This document shows, piece after piece, positions 22,204 to 31,454 of a DNA stretch of 64,000 nucleotides (the stretch's first letter is position 1; each line of letters opens with the position of its first letter). Under the pieces are notes generated by a model. It saw only the letters and a list, made by a program, of their open reading frames with translations, was not told the DNA's origin and did no database searches. A program made the translations under genes and the position numbers. The stretch spans positions 186,001 through 250,000 of the forward strand of contig NW_027183804.1 in the NCBI RefSeq assembly GCF_041296385.1, given 5' to 3'. The stretch is from Aphelocoma coerulescens (taxonomy: Eukaryota; Chordata; Aves; Passeriformes; Corvidae).

Positions 22204-22856
22204 TGTGAAAAACGAGGTTCACTCTCCTGTGAGAATTTAAAGGGTTTAATATAAAGACAATAAGAGACACATCAAATAAAGCAACGGGGTAATGGCCGGG
22301 TGCCTTGGTGCTCTGCCAAGAGCACACCTGATGCCAGAGGTGAGTCTTTTTTATACCATTTTTACTGTCTGTTCTTTATTCATATTAAAACTTTTCCTGG
22401 AGCTGTTCTGCATGGCCACTCCTTGGTTCCGCCTTTTTAGAGCATGCGTAGTCTTCTGCCTTGTGGTTTTATTTCTCTTGATTCTTGGGGTTGGGCCCGC
22501 TAGGCAAGAGTCGATGGTAGGGTGGATTTCTTAATTCTCCAGACAGACAGGGCTGATTGCAGCTTTGGGCCTCTTCGTCTCTCCGGGCAGAGTGGTGATA
22601 ACGGCTCTTGGACTCTCCTGGCCGCCTGTTCTCCGGGCGGAGTAGCCTTTGGGCCCTTTTGCTCCCTAGACAAAGTGTTGATTAGCAGCTTTTCGGGCCT
22701 CATCCTCTGTTCGTTTGGAGGTTATCTTACGTGCTCACACTTGCTAACATTCTTGCTAAAAAGAAAACTACATCCACACAGCAAAAAGCATTTCTAACAT
22801 TATATAATATCTACTTTATACTTTGCGAGAAGCCAATATAATATATGTTTATAACA
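22204..22856 (-). repeat. ERV-b 5' LTR, A1
   Basis: A 653 bp LTR with TG...CA ends, paired with 12767-13424. On the element's strand it would carry the promoter. AT-rich TATAATATAT-like sequence occurs near its start, but I cannot assign U3/R/U5 limits securely. Confidence 0.93.
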
Positions 22857-23562
22857 CCTCCATTGGCGACCTCCTTTTCCCTCTGATTCAGCTACCTTGT
22901 GGTAGGTGCGATGGTGCTGAAGAAGGGTGGCGGCTTGGCACAGTTGCTGTCACAGGTGGATCTTTGAGTGGCATGTGTGAGGGTAGGAGGGTACGGCACC
23001 CATAGCTGAAGGCAAAAAAGGTCAGGGCATGTCATCAGCCGCAGTCGTGCTAAGTTGTTCATCTATGCAAACTGCTTGCCGAGTTGTTCCTTTCTTAGGT
23101 AATGGGGGCTTGTATCAACCAGAACTGCAAATGGTCAGTATTTGCAGAGAAGGTTACTTGGACTGTTGTTGAAGTGAGTGTAGCAGTTTCTATGGCATTC
23201 TGCAAAAAAAGTGACAGGTCTCCCTGTGTTCCCCAGTTCTTAACAAAGATGAAGTTAACAAACCCCTGAAAAGAGGTTTTGCAAAACTTCAGGGATATTT
23301 TCCTACTAGTACTGTAGAGACAACCATAGTCACCTTGTCTTTCCAAAAGTGAAGGTTCCCTATTTTTGTCCAAGAGCATCAAGTGCTTTTGATCAGCGTT
23401 TGTGTGCATGCATTAGCCTCGTTCTTGCTCTTCCTTGGAGAACTTTTACAATACTCACATGATCTGTGTAGGCTGCAGACTGCAGTGGTGAACTTCAAGG
23501 CTTCCAGCAGAAGGGAGATGCTGTCCACGTTTTGGATTCTCCTTAGCCTGAACCTTCAATGT
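22857..23562. other. Outer arm flank beyond ERV-b, A1
   Basis: About 0.7 kb shared with A2 (29119-29843) and A3. Compared with A2 it lacks about 20 bp near 22967, and about ten substitutions can be counted by eye. It carries the 104-codon ORF described separately. No other feature was recognised. Confidence 0.75.
23095..23409 (-). CDS. Hypothetical 104-codon ORF in arm flank, A1
   Basis: An ATG-initiated ORF on the minus strand beginning MHTNADQK and ending QAPIT. It stays open in all three arm copies, although the A1 and A2 flanks differ by about 1.4%. The only difference I see in the protein is Ala to Asn near the end. There is no signal peptide, membrane segment or domain I recognise. It could be a chance ORF, a fragment of an old gene or part of an unidentified repeat. 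At this length and with so few differences, openness alone is weak evidence of coding. Confidence 0.25.
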   Translation of the reverse strand: MHTNADQKHLMLLDKNREPSLLERQGDYGCLYSTSRKISLKFCKTSFQGFVNFIFVKNWGTQGDLSLFLQNAIETATLTSTTVQVTFSANTDHLQFWLIQAPIT

Positions 23563-23929
23563 CCAATAACGCAGCGTTTGGTGCTCGAGGCACTGACTCT
23601 GGCGTGCCCCTGGTCAGAGACAGTCCAGCTGCGTTACCTCCACGCGTCGCTGAAGCGACTTCGGGATCAGGAAAAGAGCTTGCTGGGCTAGCTAGCTGGC
23701 TTCTTTGCAGAGGGAAACACGGCAGGAGCCGTTGATGTCGGCTCACGTTAGCTCAGAGACAAAGGAAGAGAGGGGCTGTTCAGGTCTGGCTTCTAACAGG
23801 TTTAATGCGATAGGATGAGGATGAGGTCGGATTGATGGGAATCCGCTCCTCGGAGCCTTGTCCTCAGTTTTATAGGGAATTTGAAAACCCCCTGTAACTA
23901 TTCCTGAAAAGACCTGCCTTGCTAAATTA
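23563..23929 (-). repeat. LTR-like sequence at spacer edge
   Basis: On the minus strand CCCTATAAAACTGAGGAC (TATA-like, about 23880) is followed about 80 bp later by ATTAAA, then by a CT-rich and GC-rich segment ending near 23563. This is the layout of an avian-type class II LTR from promoter to U5. No TG/CA ends, target duplication or paired copy were found, so the call is tentative. It begins exactly where inverted homology of the arms ends. The direct copy is at 62799-63165. Confidence 0.35.
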
Positions 23930-24362
23930 GTGCCTTTTAAGTCTTGTGTCCCCAGGATAGAACAACAAACTCACAAAGATAACAGCAGTGGATCTACAGG
24001 ACTTCTGCAGGCCTTCTGGACTGCAGACATCTCTGACCAAAGGCCACAGATGACGTGTACCCTGATCCTGCCGAACGCCCGTCCGCCCTGGACTCAGCTT
24101 CAAGGTTTGATTGATACTGGTGCTGATGTAACTATCATCTCCTTCTCTGCGTGGCCTCCCTCATGGCCTTTACCCCCAGTGGGATCGGCCATCACAGGAT
24201 GAGGATGAACCACACAGAGCTATTGAAGCGAACGGCCTGTGACGGTGAAGGACTCAGAGGGGCACACAGCTACAATTAGGCCTTATGTTACTACCACTTC
24301 CCTTAACCTTTGGGGACGGGATGTGTTGGCAGCCTGGGGCATACGGATCGGGACAAATTTTT
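23930..24362 (+). pseudogene. pro: ERV-c protease remnant
   Basis: An aspartic protease of a class II retrovirus. The active-site segment GLIDTGADVTIIS is at about 24104-24142, preceded by a PWTQLQ-type N-terminal strand. The frame stops at 24200. The C-terminal hallmark NLWGRDVLAAWG appears at about 24304-24339 after a frameshift and is followed by a stop. Non-functional. Confidence 0.82.
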
Positions 24363-24590
24363 AGCAGGGGTCACTGTGCGCAAAGGTGCACAGTATCCTA
24401 CACTGCCTTTGCAGTGGTTGATTAACACACCAATCCGAGTCAGACTCTGCTTAGTTAGTTGAATTAAGGGCTGTTATCATGGCTTTTCAACGATTCTCAC
24501 AGGAACCTTTGAATTTGGTTACTGAAGCCGACTAGCAAAAGCTCGTATACAATTAATCACCTTACGGTACCACAAAATTCAAAGAATCCT
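24363..24590 (+). pseudogene. pol: ERV-c RT-connection/RNase H scrap
   Basis: Short readable pieces QYPTLPLQWLINTPI (about 24390-24434) and AVIMAFQRFSQEPLNLVTEAD (about 24470-24532, slightly interrupted) match the connection and the RNase H start of class II pol in order. The RT palm that should precede them is missing. Confidence 0.6.
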
Positions 24591-24599
24591 GTTCTTCTG

Positions 24600-24971
24600 A
24601 ATCACTTTCTCTCATTGCAATCTGCAGGCAAGAGACAACTGCCCTGGGCAAAAGTCTGGGTGTGGAATTTACTCACTAACCAGTGGGACGGCCTGCGGGA
24701 ACTTATGGTTTGGGGTCGTGGCTATGCTTGCGTTTCTACAGATACTGGGGTACGGTGGCTAGCTGCAAAATGTGTTCGCCCTGCCCTACGGCACCAGAGG
24801 CAGAACAGGCAACCTCCAAATGATGACCAGAACACCAACCATCCAAGTGGCCACCAGAATGTAGATCATCAGCCATCAGACTCTTCTGATGATGACCAAG
24901 ATGTTGACCATCAGGCAGATGGTCCTTCTACAAGCAGAGACTGGGATGGTCCTTCCACAAGCAGAGACTGA
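24600..24971 (+). pseudogene. pol: ERV-c integrase C-terminal fragment with acidic repeat tail
   Basis: The open frame 24615-24971 contains VWVWNLLTNQWDG and WGRGYACVSTDTGVRWLAAK, the C-terminal DNA-binding part of class II integrase. The catalytic core is absent. After the VRPALRHQ segment the protein ends in a hydrophilic Asp/Gln/His/Ser-rich tail built of imperfect repeats (DDQN/DDQD, DGPSTSRDWDGPSTSRD), produced by short tandem DNA duplications near 24880-24970. Confidence 0.8.
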
Positions 24972-25085
24972 ACTTTAAATTTCTTGTTATGGAGTCAGAT
25001 CGTTAAAGCCTTAAGGACATATTTAGAATTAATAACTGATGTAAATTTCTATTTAGGATTAATAGTGGAGTTGTTATCTTATCAA

Positions 25086-25100
25086 ACAAAAAGGGGGAAT
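25086..25100 (+). promoter_or_regulatory. ERV-c polypurine tract
   Basis: AAAAAGGGGGAAT directly precedes the TG of the LTR. Confidence 0.75.
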
Positions 25101-25484
25101 TGTAGATACCAAAATGCTGCTAGCGAGGATTTTCTTGCTATTTTCTAAGTCTGTGAGAGACTTTTCTCTCTCACAGAAGAGGTAGCAGAGTATGTAAACA
25201 ACCAAGCCACCTGCAACCTTGAAAAGTCTGGTTTATGGTCTAGTAGAAAAATATTTTGACAATGGATGGTTTAGGATTTTAGCCAATCACCCCAAGGGGG
25301 GGGGCTGATCCTTTGTCCAATTAGACTATGAAGAAAAAAGTCTGTAAAAGAGTTTGTGAAATAATTAAATGAATAAATCTTGGTGCACAATTCCTGCCTG
25401 CTGGATCTTCTCTCCTCCTCCTCCCTATGGCTGCGGGACACAGTGATACACCCTAGGGCCCAGGCCTGCGGTAATAGACCACAA
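25101..25484 (+). repeat. ERV-c 3' LTR
   Basis: About 384 bp from TGTAGATACC to about AGACCACA. It contains an AATAAA polyadenylation signal at about 25371 followed by a CT-rich segment and GC-rich U5. No target duplication could be assigned. Confidence 0.65.
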
Positions 25485-25529
25485 TTACAAGTGAACTGCA
25501 ACACAAGCAGCTAACACATTCCTCCTGTG

Positions 25530-26180
25530 ATAAATGAGTGAACGATAAATTTTGTCTTTCGCATCTATCACTTTAACATTTAGAAGTGAGAATGTACTAT
25601 GTAGAAATAGTGTTAAGGTAAAATATAGGTAAGTAAAAACAAGACTAGAGTAAATTGTAACTTCGAATGAGTGGTAACATGTTGGGAAACGTAGGAAGAA
25701 ACACATGATAATAAATGTCCTTTAAGTTGAGAAATTACAGAGGTGGAAACCAAGACATCTTCAAGAAACAAAGAAGATAAACCGCATGCATCCCAGGAAG
25801 TCTGTTATCTCATCAAAACTCACACCTCCCAAAGAACCCATCAACTACAAATTAGGTTGGAGACTGAGGAGGCACCGGAGGGGGGTGCCTGCCTTCAATT
25901 CTGGAGCTACTCAGAGGACCGAGGTGGCAGTGTGCTGGCGTGTGCTGGCGCAAGGGGGCAGAGACGGAGGGGGGAAAGTTGAGTGAAGTGTAAATGACTT
26001 TCTGGGCTTAAGGACTATGTTTAAAGAAGTACTAAAGTTCACAGTAAAATGAATGGAGCCACGCCTCTAGCAATATTGCTAAGTGCTCCTGCACTGTGAT
26101 ATGCCTTTGTTCTACTAATAAATGCTCAATATTATGCTGCTGAAAATTCCGCTTGGGAATTCATCTTTCTCACTTCTTCC
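25530..26180 (+). repeat. Probable solo LTR
   Basis: The segment starts at TGTGATAAATGAG and runs about 650 bp. It contains an AATAAA signal at about 26118 followed by about 60 bp ending near TTTCTCA, the arrangement of R-U5 at an LTR end. There are no internal retroviral genes on either side and no convincing target duplication. The identification is structural only. Confidence 0.4.
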
Positions 26181-29118
26181 CTTAAAATCAGTTCTAAGAA
26201 TTTAGTGTGAAATACATTTAGGCTTGGTCCACATTATTTTTAGTTCAAATAAACACATCTAAATTTTTTCCATCTTTCCCATTAAAGGATTTTGGTTTTG
26301 GCTCATTCTTTCAGCATTTTGCCAGCAATCTGCTCAATGCTCTTTCCTTAGGAATGAAAGCTGTAGCCTGATATTACAAAGTGTTTGGTGAAACCTTTAC
26401 CATGACTCTCAAGTCGCAACATGCCAGATAATCACTGGTTTTCAAAGCTGCTTGAAGATAGAAGGAAAGCGTCAAAGGTTTATGCATGAATCAGCATCCC
26501 CTTGTCACAACGTCATGCTGCAGTGATCCTTGCAGAGCTCTAAGACTGGATTTAAAGGAGAAAAGCTCAATACTGGCTCCTGAGCCAGCAGGATGAAACA
26601 TCCAAGATTGTACATATATTACTTCTGTGCTAAAACTACTGTATGAAAACGTCTTACCATTATGGCAGTTTTATAGTACTCCATAGGAGACATCTCTTTA
26701 AATGACTCTAATATCCTTTCAGTGCTAAAATTGAGAAGGGGGTTGATCCATAGTTAACTCATGTAAACACGAGTGAACTACTAAGAGACAGCAAATGTTA
26801 ATCACAAAACCTAAGCAGCAGGATTCGCCTTAATCTTGTCAAGATAAGAGGAACAGGATCTTTTGAAAACCGGCACAGAGATCGCTGCATCAGCCACCGA
26901 AGAACTGTGCATGCTCCAGAAAGAAAGGTAAAAAGTGCATTGTGACAAAGACTACTGATCTTCATCAGAAAGACCCTCGAGGAAGAAGAGGAGCCTTCCT
27001 CAGTGCGCCCATCAGCATACACAGCGCATGCATGGCACGTATGCTAATGATATTAATGACTTCCGAGAAGTAATTTCCAGAACCACTCCTATCCCAAGAA
27101 TTGTGATGAATGTTCATAAATTTTACACATAATGCTGGACTGTATGGAGTGCTCTGTGTGTGTGTGTTAGGAGGAGTGATCCCCCATGCACCCAGCGCCG
27201 AATAAAGCAAATACCCGCTTCTCTGACTCTGAAGCATCTCTAGGCCTGGTTTTGGGCAATTCAAAATAGGTGAATACACATTACAACTACAGCTGAAGTT
27301 GTTGCGTAGGCAGATTGAAGAGGAAAGGATTTCATCTTCATCACTCTCCTTCTTTCTTGTTTTGACAGAATTAAGAACTTGTAAAAAATCTGATATCACT
27401 GATGCTCACCACTCTTCCAATTAGACTACGCTCACTTAGGCAACGAAGTCCAGAGCTTCGGATATCTCCCGCTTCTGCCCTAGGAATTGCTTCCAGTGCT
27501 GTACCTTTGCTCCAGCTGCGAAACCAAACCAGCAGAACCAAGGAAGTTCTCTCTGAATGAACCATTGCTCTTGAAGGCTACAACGGTAGTCATGGCAGTG
27601 AACACTGCTCTTCACTGGGCCATTCCTCTGAAAAAAAACCATGCACCACCTCTCAACCTAAACCGTTAAGCCTCCTGCTGATGCTGACTGACAAAGCGTC
27701 CAACTGCACTTAGATTCCAACAGCTACTTCCAATGACCTGTCAACAGAGCTTTGCAGACTTGCAACAGAGCAACAAACTAAAGGGGCTATGTTTCATGGC
27801 TGTTTTTCAAACATCATTGACTTATGTCCCTTTGCCAGCTTAAGTGAAGGTGGCCCATCCACCTTGGTCAAAATCAGCAGAATTTTGGCCCAATTTGTTG
27901 TTACGCAACACATCATGACACAATCTCTTGGTGTTGATGCAAAATTCCCACTGAAGTGCATGTCGTTACATGACTTAAGGCTACCTACTCACAGAGTGTC
28001 CACTCCACTGCCACACCCATTTTCTGGCCACCTTGAAATGACTGAGCTGTCTTACTGTTCCCAACATTCCTCAGGGGTACGTGACCACCATAGCCTCCCT
28101 TCTGAAGTTTAGGAACCTAAGTAGTACTAGCAATAGCAGTTTATCCAAAATCCATTTGCTCCATCAACAAACTCCGAGCAAGCGCTGAGAATTAGTTTCA
28201 AGACTTCTACATATATTTACAGGGAGCTTTTTGTTTGCTTGTTTGTTTTTAAAGCAGATGGAGTAGTGCGATGTTTCCCTGAGGCTACCAGGGCTGCGAG
28301 GCAGGCAGGCAGAGCCCTGGCATGGGTGGCACAGGGGACCCCGGGCGCTGACGGCTGCCACCAGCGCAGGCCAGCTCGGAACTGGCAGGCAGGGCTGCAC
28401 CCCGCGTCTGCCACAACAGCTGCAGCTTCTGCAGCCTGAAACACAGCTGGCTCAGGGGTTCAAATTAAGAGCCAAAACCTTTTGCTGCTCAATTTGGGGC
28501 AGAGAAAGGTCATCACTTCTAGCATGGCATAAGCCTGCCACTACATTTCTGTGAAGGAAAATCACCTTGTTAGAGTGAAACTCCTGAGTAAAATACTGAA
28601 GCGCTTTCAGATTCGTATTATCTGACATTTCTGTGACCTTCTTTTATACCTGCATTGTTTCCTACTGCTGGTTTTGGGCACAAGTTCTGTGTACACTATT
28701 CTGGAAACAAAAAAATAACCCAAAACCAACACCCACTCCTCCCCCACCATCACTCCTTCCCCAGCCCCAAGCCTAACAAAACCAGCCTGCAGAATGTGCA
28801 GGATTTCAAATGAGAACAAGCATAGATGGGACATCAAAAGATGGATTCTCCTTAGACATTTGTGCATGCAGTGCTCTGCAATCAACTCCTAAATTCTACT
28901 CCTCGTACACCAAATATTTGTCTTGGGAACTCCTTGTTCTCCATTCCAACCCTTCTGAGAGGGTAATCGAGGAGTTACTCTACATATTTTAAGCACATGT
29001 TGCACTAGTCAAATCCAATGCACAGCATTACTTGACTAACTGAGGCGGTGGCAAGGTCAATTAAGACCTGTTCATGTCTTAATTTGGAGCTCTTCCAACT
29101 GCTTGAAAAGTGAAGCCT
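26181..29118. other. Unrecognised spacer DNA
   Basis: About 2.9 kb of ordinary-composition sequence with only short ORFs (maximum about 144 codons, overlapping and without domain character). A 12 bp GT run occurs near 27157 and a GC-richer patch at 28290-28430. I see no gene, RNA or identifiable repeat. It may be old intergenic or intronic host DNA, or diverged retroelement. Confidence 0.5.
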
Positions 29119-29274
29119 TGGACGTTGAAGGTTCAGACTAAGGAGAATCCAAAATGTGGATAGCATCTCCCTTCTGCTGGAAGCCTTGAAGTTCACCACT
29201 GCAGTCTGCAGCCTACACAGATCATGTGAGTATTGTAAAAGTTCTCCAAGGAAGAGCAAGAACGAGGCTAATGC

Positions 29275-29589
29275 ATGCACACAAACGCTGATCAAAAGCA
29301 CTTGATGCTCTTGGACAAAAATAGGGAACCTTCACTTTTGGAAAGACAAGGTGACTATGGTTGTCTCTACAGTACTAGTAGGAAAATATCCCTGAAGTTT
29401 TGCAAAACCTCTTTTCAGGGGTTTGTTAACTTCATCTTTGTTAAGAACTGGGGAACACAGGGAGACCTGTCACTTTTTTTGCAGAATGCCATAGAAACTG
29501 CTACACTCACTTCAACAACAGTCCAAGTAACCTTCTCTGCAAATACTGACCATTTGCAGTTCTGGTTGATACAAAACCCCATTACCTAA
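29275..29589 (+). CDS. Hypothetical 104-codon ORF in arm flank, A2
   Basis: The inverted counterpart of 23095-23409, same length, ending QNPIT. See the A1 entry for the doubts about whether it is coding. Confidence 0.25.
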   Translation: MHTNADQKHLMLLDKNREPSLLERQGDYGCLYSTSRKISLKFCKTSFQGFVNFIFVKNWGTQGDLSLFLQNAIETATLTSTTVQVTFSANTDHLQFWLIQNPIT

Positions 29590-29843
29590 GAAAGGAACAA
29601 CTCGGCAAGCAGTTTGCAAAGATGAACAACTTAGCACGACTGCGGCTGATGACATGCCCTGACCTTTTTTGCCTTCAGCTATGGGTGCCGTACCCTCCTA
29701 CCCTCACACATGCCACTCAAAGCTCCTTGCGTGGAGCTCTCGCACCACCTATGACAGCAACTGTGCCAAGCCGCCACCCTTCTTCAGCACCATCGCACCT
29801 ACCACAAGGTAGCTGAATCAGAGGGAAAAGGAGGTCGCCAATG

Positions 29844-29847
29844 GAGG
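29844..29847 (-). other. Unoccupied ERV-b target site in arm A2
   Basis: In A2 the CpG-island flank (ending ACAACTTCCCTC on the minus strand) runs straight into CATTGGCGACCTCC with no LTR. In A1 and A3 the same two flanks are separated by ERV-b and the tetramer (CCTC, mutated to TCTC on one side) is duplicated. This is a pre-integration allele preserved in a paralogous position. Confidence 0.9.
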
Positions 29848-29875
29848 GAAGTTGTACCCCCTGACAGCTAAGCTC

Positions 29876-30821
29876 CAACTACGGTGTCGCTTATGTCCTT
29901 CCCAGGACGGGCGGGAAAACGCCTCGGCGCAGCGCAGCGCTGGCCGGGAGCGGCCGGCACGGCACCGAGCGCGCTCCCCACTCCCTCCCGCCCGCGCCGC
30001 TGCGGAGACCCCGGGTTCGCCGGAATCGGCCACATGCTGCACGGAGGGCAGCGCGGCAAAGGCGGCCTCCCCTCGTCGCCCGGGGAAGGCCGGCCTCGGA
30101 TCCCCGCTCTCTCCACCGGCACGGGCAGTGCCAGCAGCCTCTCGCTGTGGTCGCCGCTGGCCGAAAGCCTCGCCGCGCACCGCCCGGCCGGCCCCGCCGC
30201 TCCGCGGGGTCACACGGCACCTGCCGTGGGCGGCCGCCGAGCGACAGGAAGCAGAAGCGCTCACCGCCGCGCCGCTCGCCGCCCCGCCCGGGCGCTCCTC
30301 TCCTCGCGCTACCACGATGGCGCCGGCCCGCCCCGCCTTCCCCGTCGCCTGCGGCGCAACGCGGCTGCTCCGAGCCACGCAGCACGCGTGCGGCCGGGCC
30401 CTGCCGAGCTGCCGGCGGAGCCGGGGCACAGCCCGGGCGGGAGAGCTTCCGGCGAGGCTGGGCGGGCGGCGAGCGCGGCCGAGCGTGAGCGCGCCAGGCG
30501 GGCGGCGGGCGGCGGCGCGATGGAGAGCTAGATGGAGGCGGCAGCACCGCGCGGCATAAAATAGCTGATCGTCCGGCAGCCGCCCGCTCCGCAGCCCCTC
30601 GGCTGCTGTCGAGAAGGGCCCCAGCCCTGGCCGCGCCGGTGGCGAGGCGGCTCCGCAGCCCGCGGGCAGCCCTGGCGGGGCAGGGGAGCACTGCGGGCAG
30701 CCCCGGGGCCGCGCAGCCGTCTGCAACGCGCGGTGGGAGCCGCTGGGAACTATTTTACACGTCCCGGGGGGCTGGAGAGGAGCACGGAGACCACGCGGCA
30801 GGTCGCTGCCGTTAGGGAAAA
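29876..30821. promoter_or_regulatory. CpG island, A2 (inverted copy)
   Basis: The inverted copy of 11790-12735. The candidate ATG is on the plus strand at 30318, with its donor-like site near 30486. Here the island is directly followed by the arm's outer flank, giving the ancestral arrangement without ERV-b. Confidence 0.6.
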
Positions 30822-30845
30822 TTAATCCACGATGCCTGAGGTTTA

Positions 30846-31313
30846 TATCCGAAAAGGAGACAGAGGAGTCCTGCAACATTCTTCGACTACAGGGAGAGTC
30901 CATGGGGCTTTTCCCATGGCGTCTGTCAAACGGTTGCGGGATGCAGCCCCCTTTTGATGCCAAGTTCCCGGCCACAGCACCCTCTTCCTTTTCCCCACTG
31001 GCTGAGGTATTCGGGAGATACAGACTTCCGGAACTGCCTACTCTATGCGCCCCCCTCTAATATGCACCCCCCTCTTGGCATCGAGAAGAAAGAAAAGAAC
31101 CCCATTCCTAATGCTCTTAAGTCTTTGTTGCCTTGCTCTAGGTTCAGGAATTTAACACGGCCTTGATTAATCAACAGTCTCTGATGATTAGTAACAGTTC
31201 TAGAGAACTCCTAGTTTCTTCTGTTACTTCACTAGCCATAACTTCCTAGCCTTGTCTACAGGCCGATTCACACGGTCTCTTTGTAAAGACTCATCCATCT
31301 CATTCCTTTTAAT
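30846..31313 (-). repeat. ERV-a 3' LTR, A2
   Basis: The inverted copy of 11298-11765, adjoining the A2 CpG island. Confidence 0.78.
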
Positions 31314-31454
31314 CCCTCCTCTTTTTATTTGCTCTGTATTTGTCTTTACAAACCTTAATTACCATGGATTTAATTTTTTCTTCTGGAGTCTTCTTGGGTT
31401 TTGCTATTATTTGCAGTGACATCCTTTTCTGTCCTTTTGTAGTCATTTCTGGAT

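Larger units (their letters stand above)
12767..22856 (-). mobile_element. ERV-b: near full-length class I (gamma-like) provirus, A1
   Basis: A minus-strand provirus of 10.09 kb. The 5' LTR is at 22204-22856 and the 3' LTR at 12767-13424. Between them lie a primer-binding site, gag, pro-pol, env and a polypurine tract in canonical order. Gamma-like traits seen are an MGQ-start matrix, a single CX2CX4HX4C zinc knuckle, gag and pol in one frame separated by a UAG codon, a CXXC motif in SU and a 4 bp target duplication. The flanks read CTTCTCTC before the left LTR and CCTCCATT after the right. The unoccupied A2 site gives the duplicated tetramer as CCTC, with one later C-to-T change on the left. 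All genes carry stops or frameshifts, so the provirus is defective. Confidence 0.93.
2191..23562 (+). repeat. Palindrome arm A1 (+), carrying the ERV-b insertion
   Basis: This arm is the inverted counterpart of 29119-41424. From about 2990 to 12766 the coordinates of the two arms sum to about 42551-42613. From 22857 to 23562 they sum to about 52680. The jump of about 10.1 kb equals the ERV-b insertion. Homology stops abruptly at about 23562, where this side continues into an LTR-like sequence and the partner continues into unrelated DNA at 29118. The first 2190 bp of the window run in satellite + orientation, as the tail of a minus arm does before the centre at 41.43 kb, so another inverted arm probably lies upstream. 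Confidence 0.92.
1..24766. repeat. 39.2 kb tandem amplicon, first copy (direct repeat with 39235-64000)
   Basis: Every landmark here reappears in the same orientation 39234-39236 bp downstream. Examples are the satellite units, the integrase relic at 8617 (again at 47851), the gag start at 21293 (again at 60527) and the class II protease at 23930 (again at 63166). The offset rises by 2 bp after about 5480, falls back at the (GT)n tract near 7550, and rises again by 2 bp near 21495, so indels are very few. I saw only about five substitutions across the 10 kb ERV-b. The second copy runs off the window end, so the true unit is 39.2 kb: two inverted arms plus a spacer. Confidence 0.97.
23930..25484 (+). 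mobile_element. ERV-c: class II (beta-like) provirus, internally deleted
   Basis: The plus strand holds, in order, a protease frame, a scrap of RT connection/RNase H, an integrase C-terminus, a polypurine tract and a 3' LTR. The reverse transcriptase core, most of integrase and all of env are absent. No matching 5' LTR lies upstream within the spacer. The sequence style (GLIDTGADVTIIS protease, WGRGYACVST integrase tail) is that of class II elements, unlike ERV-a and ERV-b. Confidence 0.82.
23563..29118. repeat. Amplicon spacer S between arms A1 and A2 (not inverted)
   Basis: This segment of about 5.56 kb has no inverted counterpart in the window but recurs directly from 62799. It contains an LTR-like stretch, the class II ERV-c remnant with its 3' LTR, a probable solo LTR and about 2.9 kb of unrecognised DNA. 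Its edges are the abrupt ends of inverted homology, at 23562 on the left and 29119 on the right. Confidence 0.88.

Noticed and set aside
26181..29118. CR1-type LINE or host exons in the spacer
   Set aside because: I found no CR1 3' octamer repeats, no RT or endonuclease motifs and no convincing exon with splice sites.
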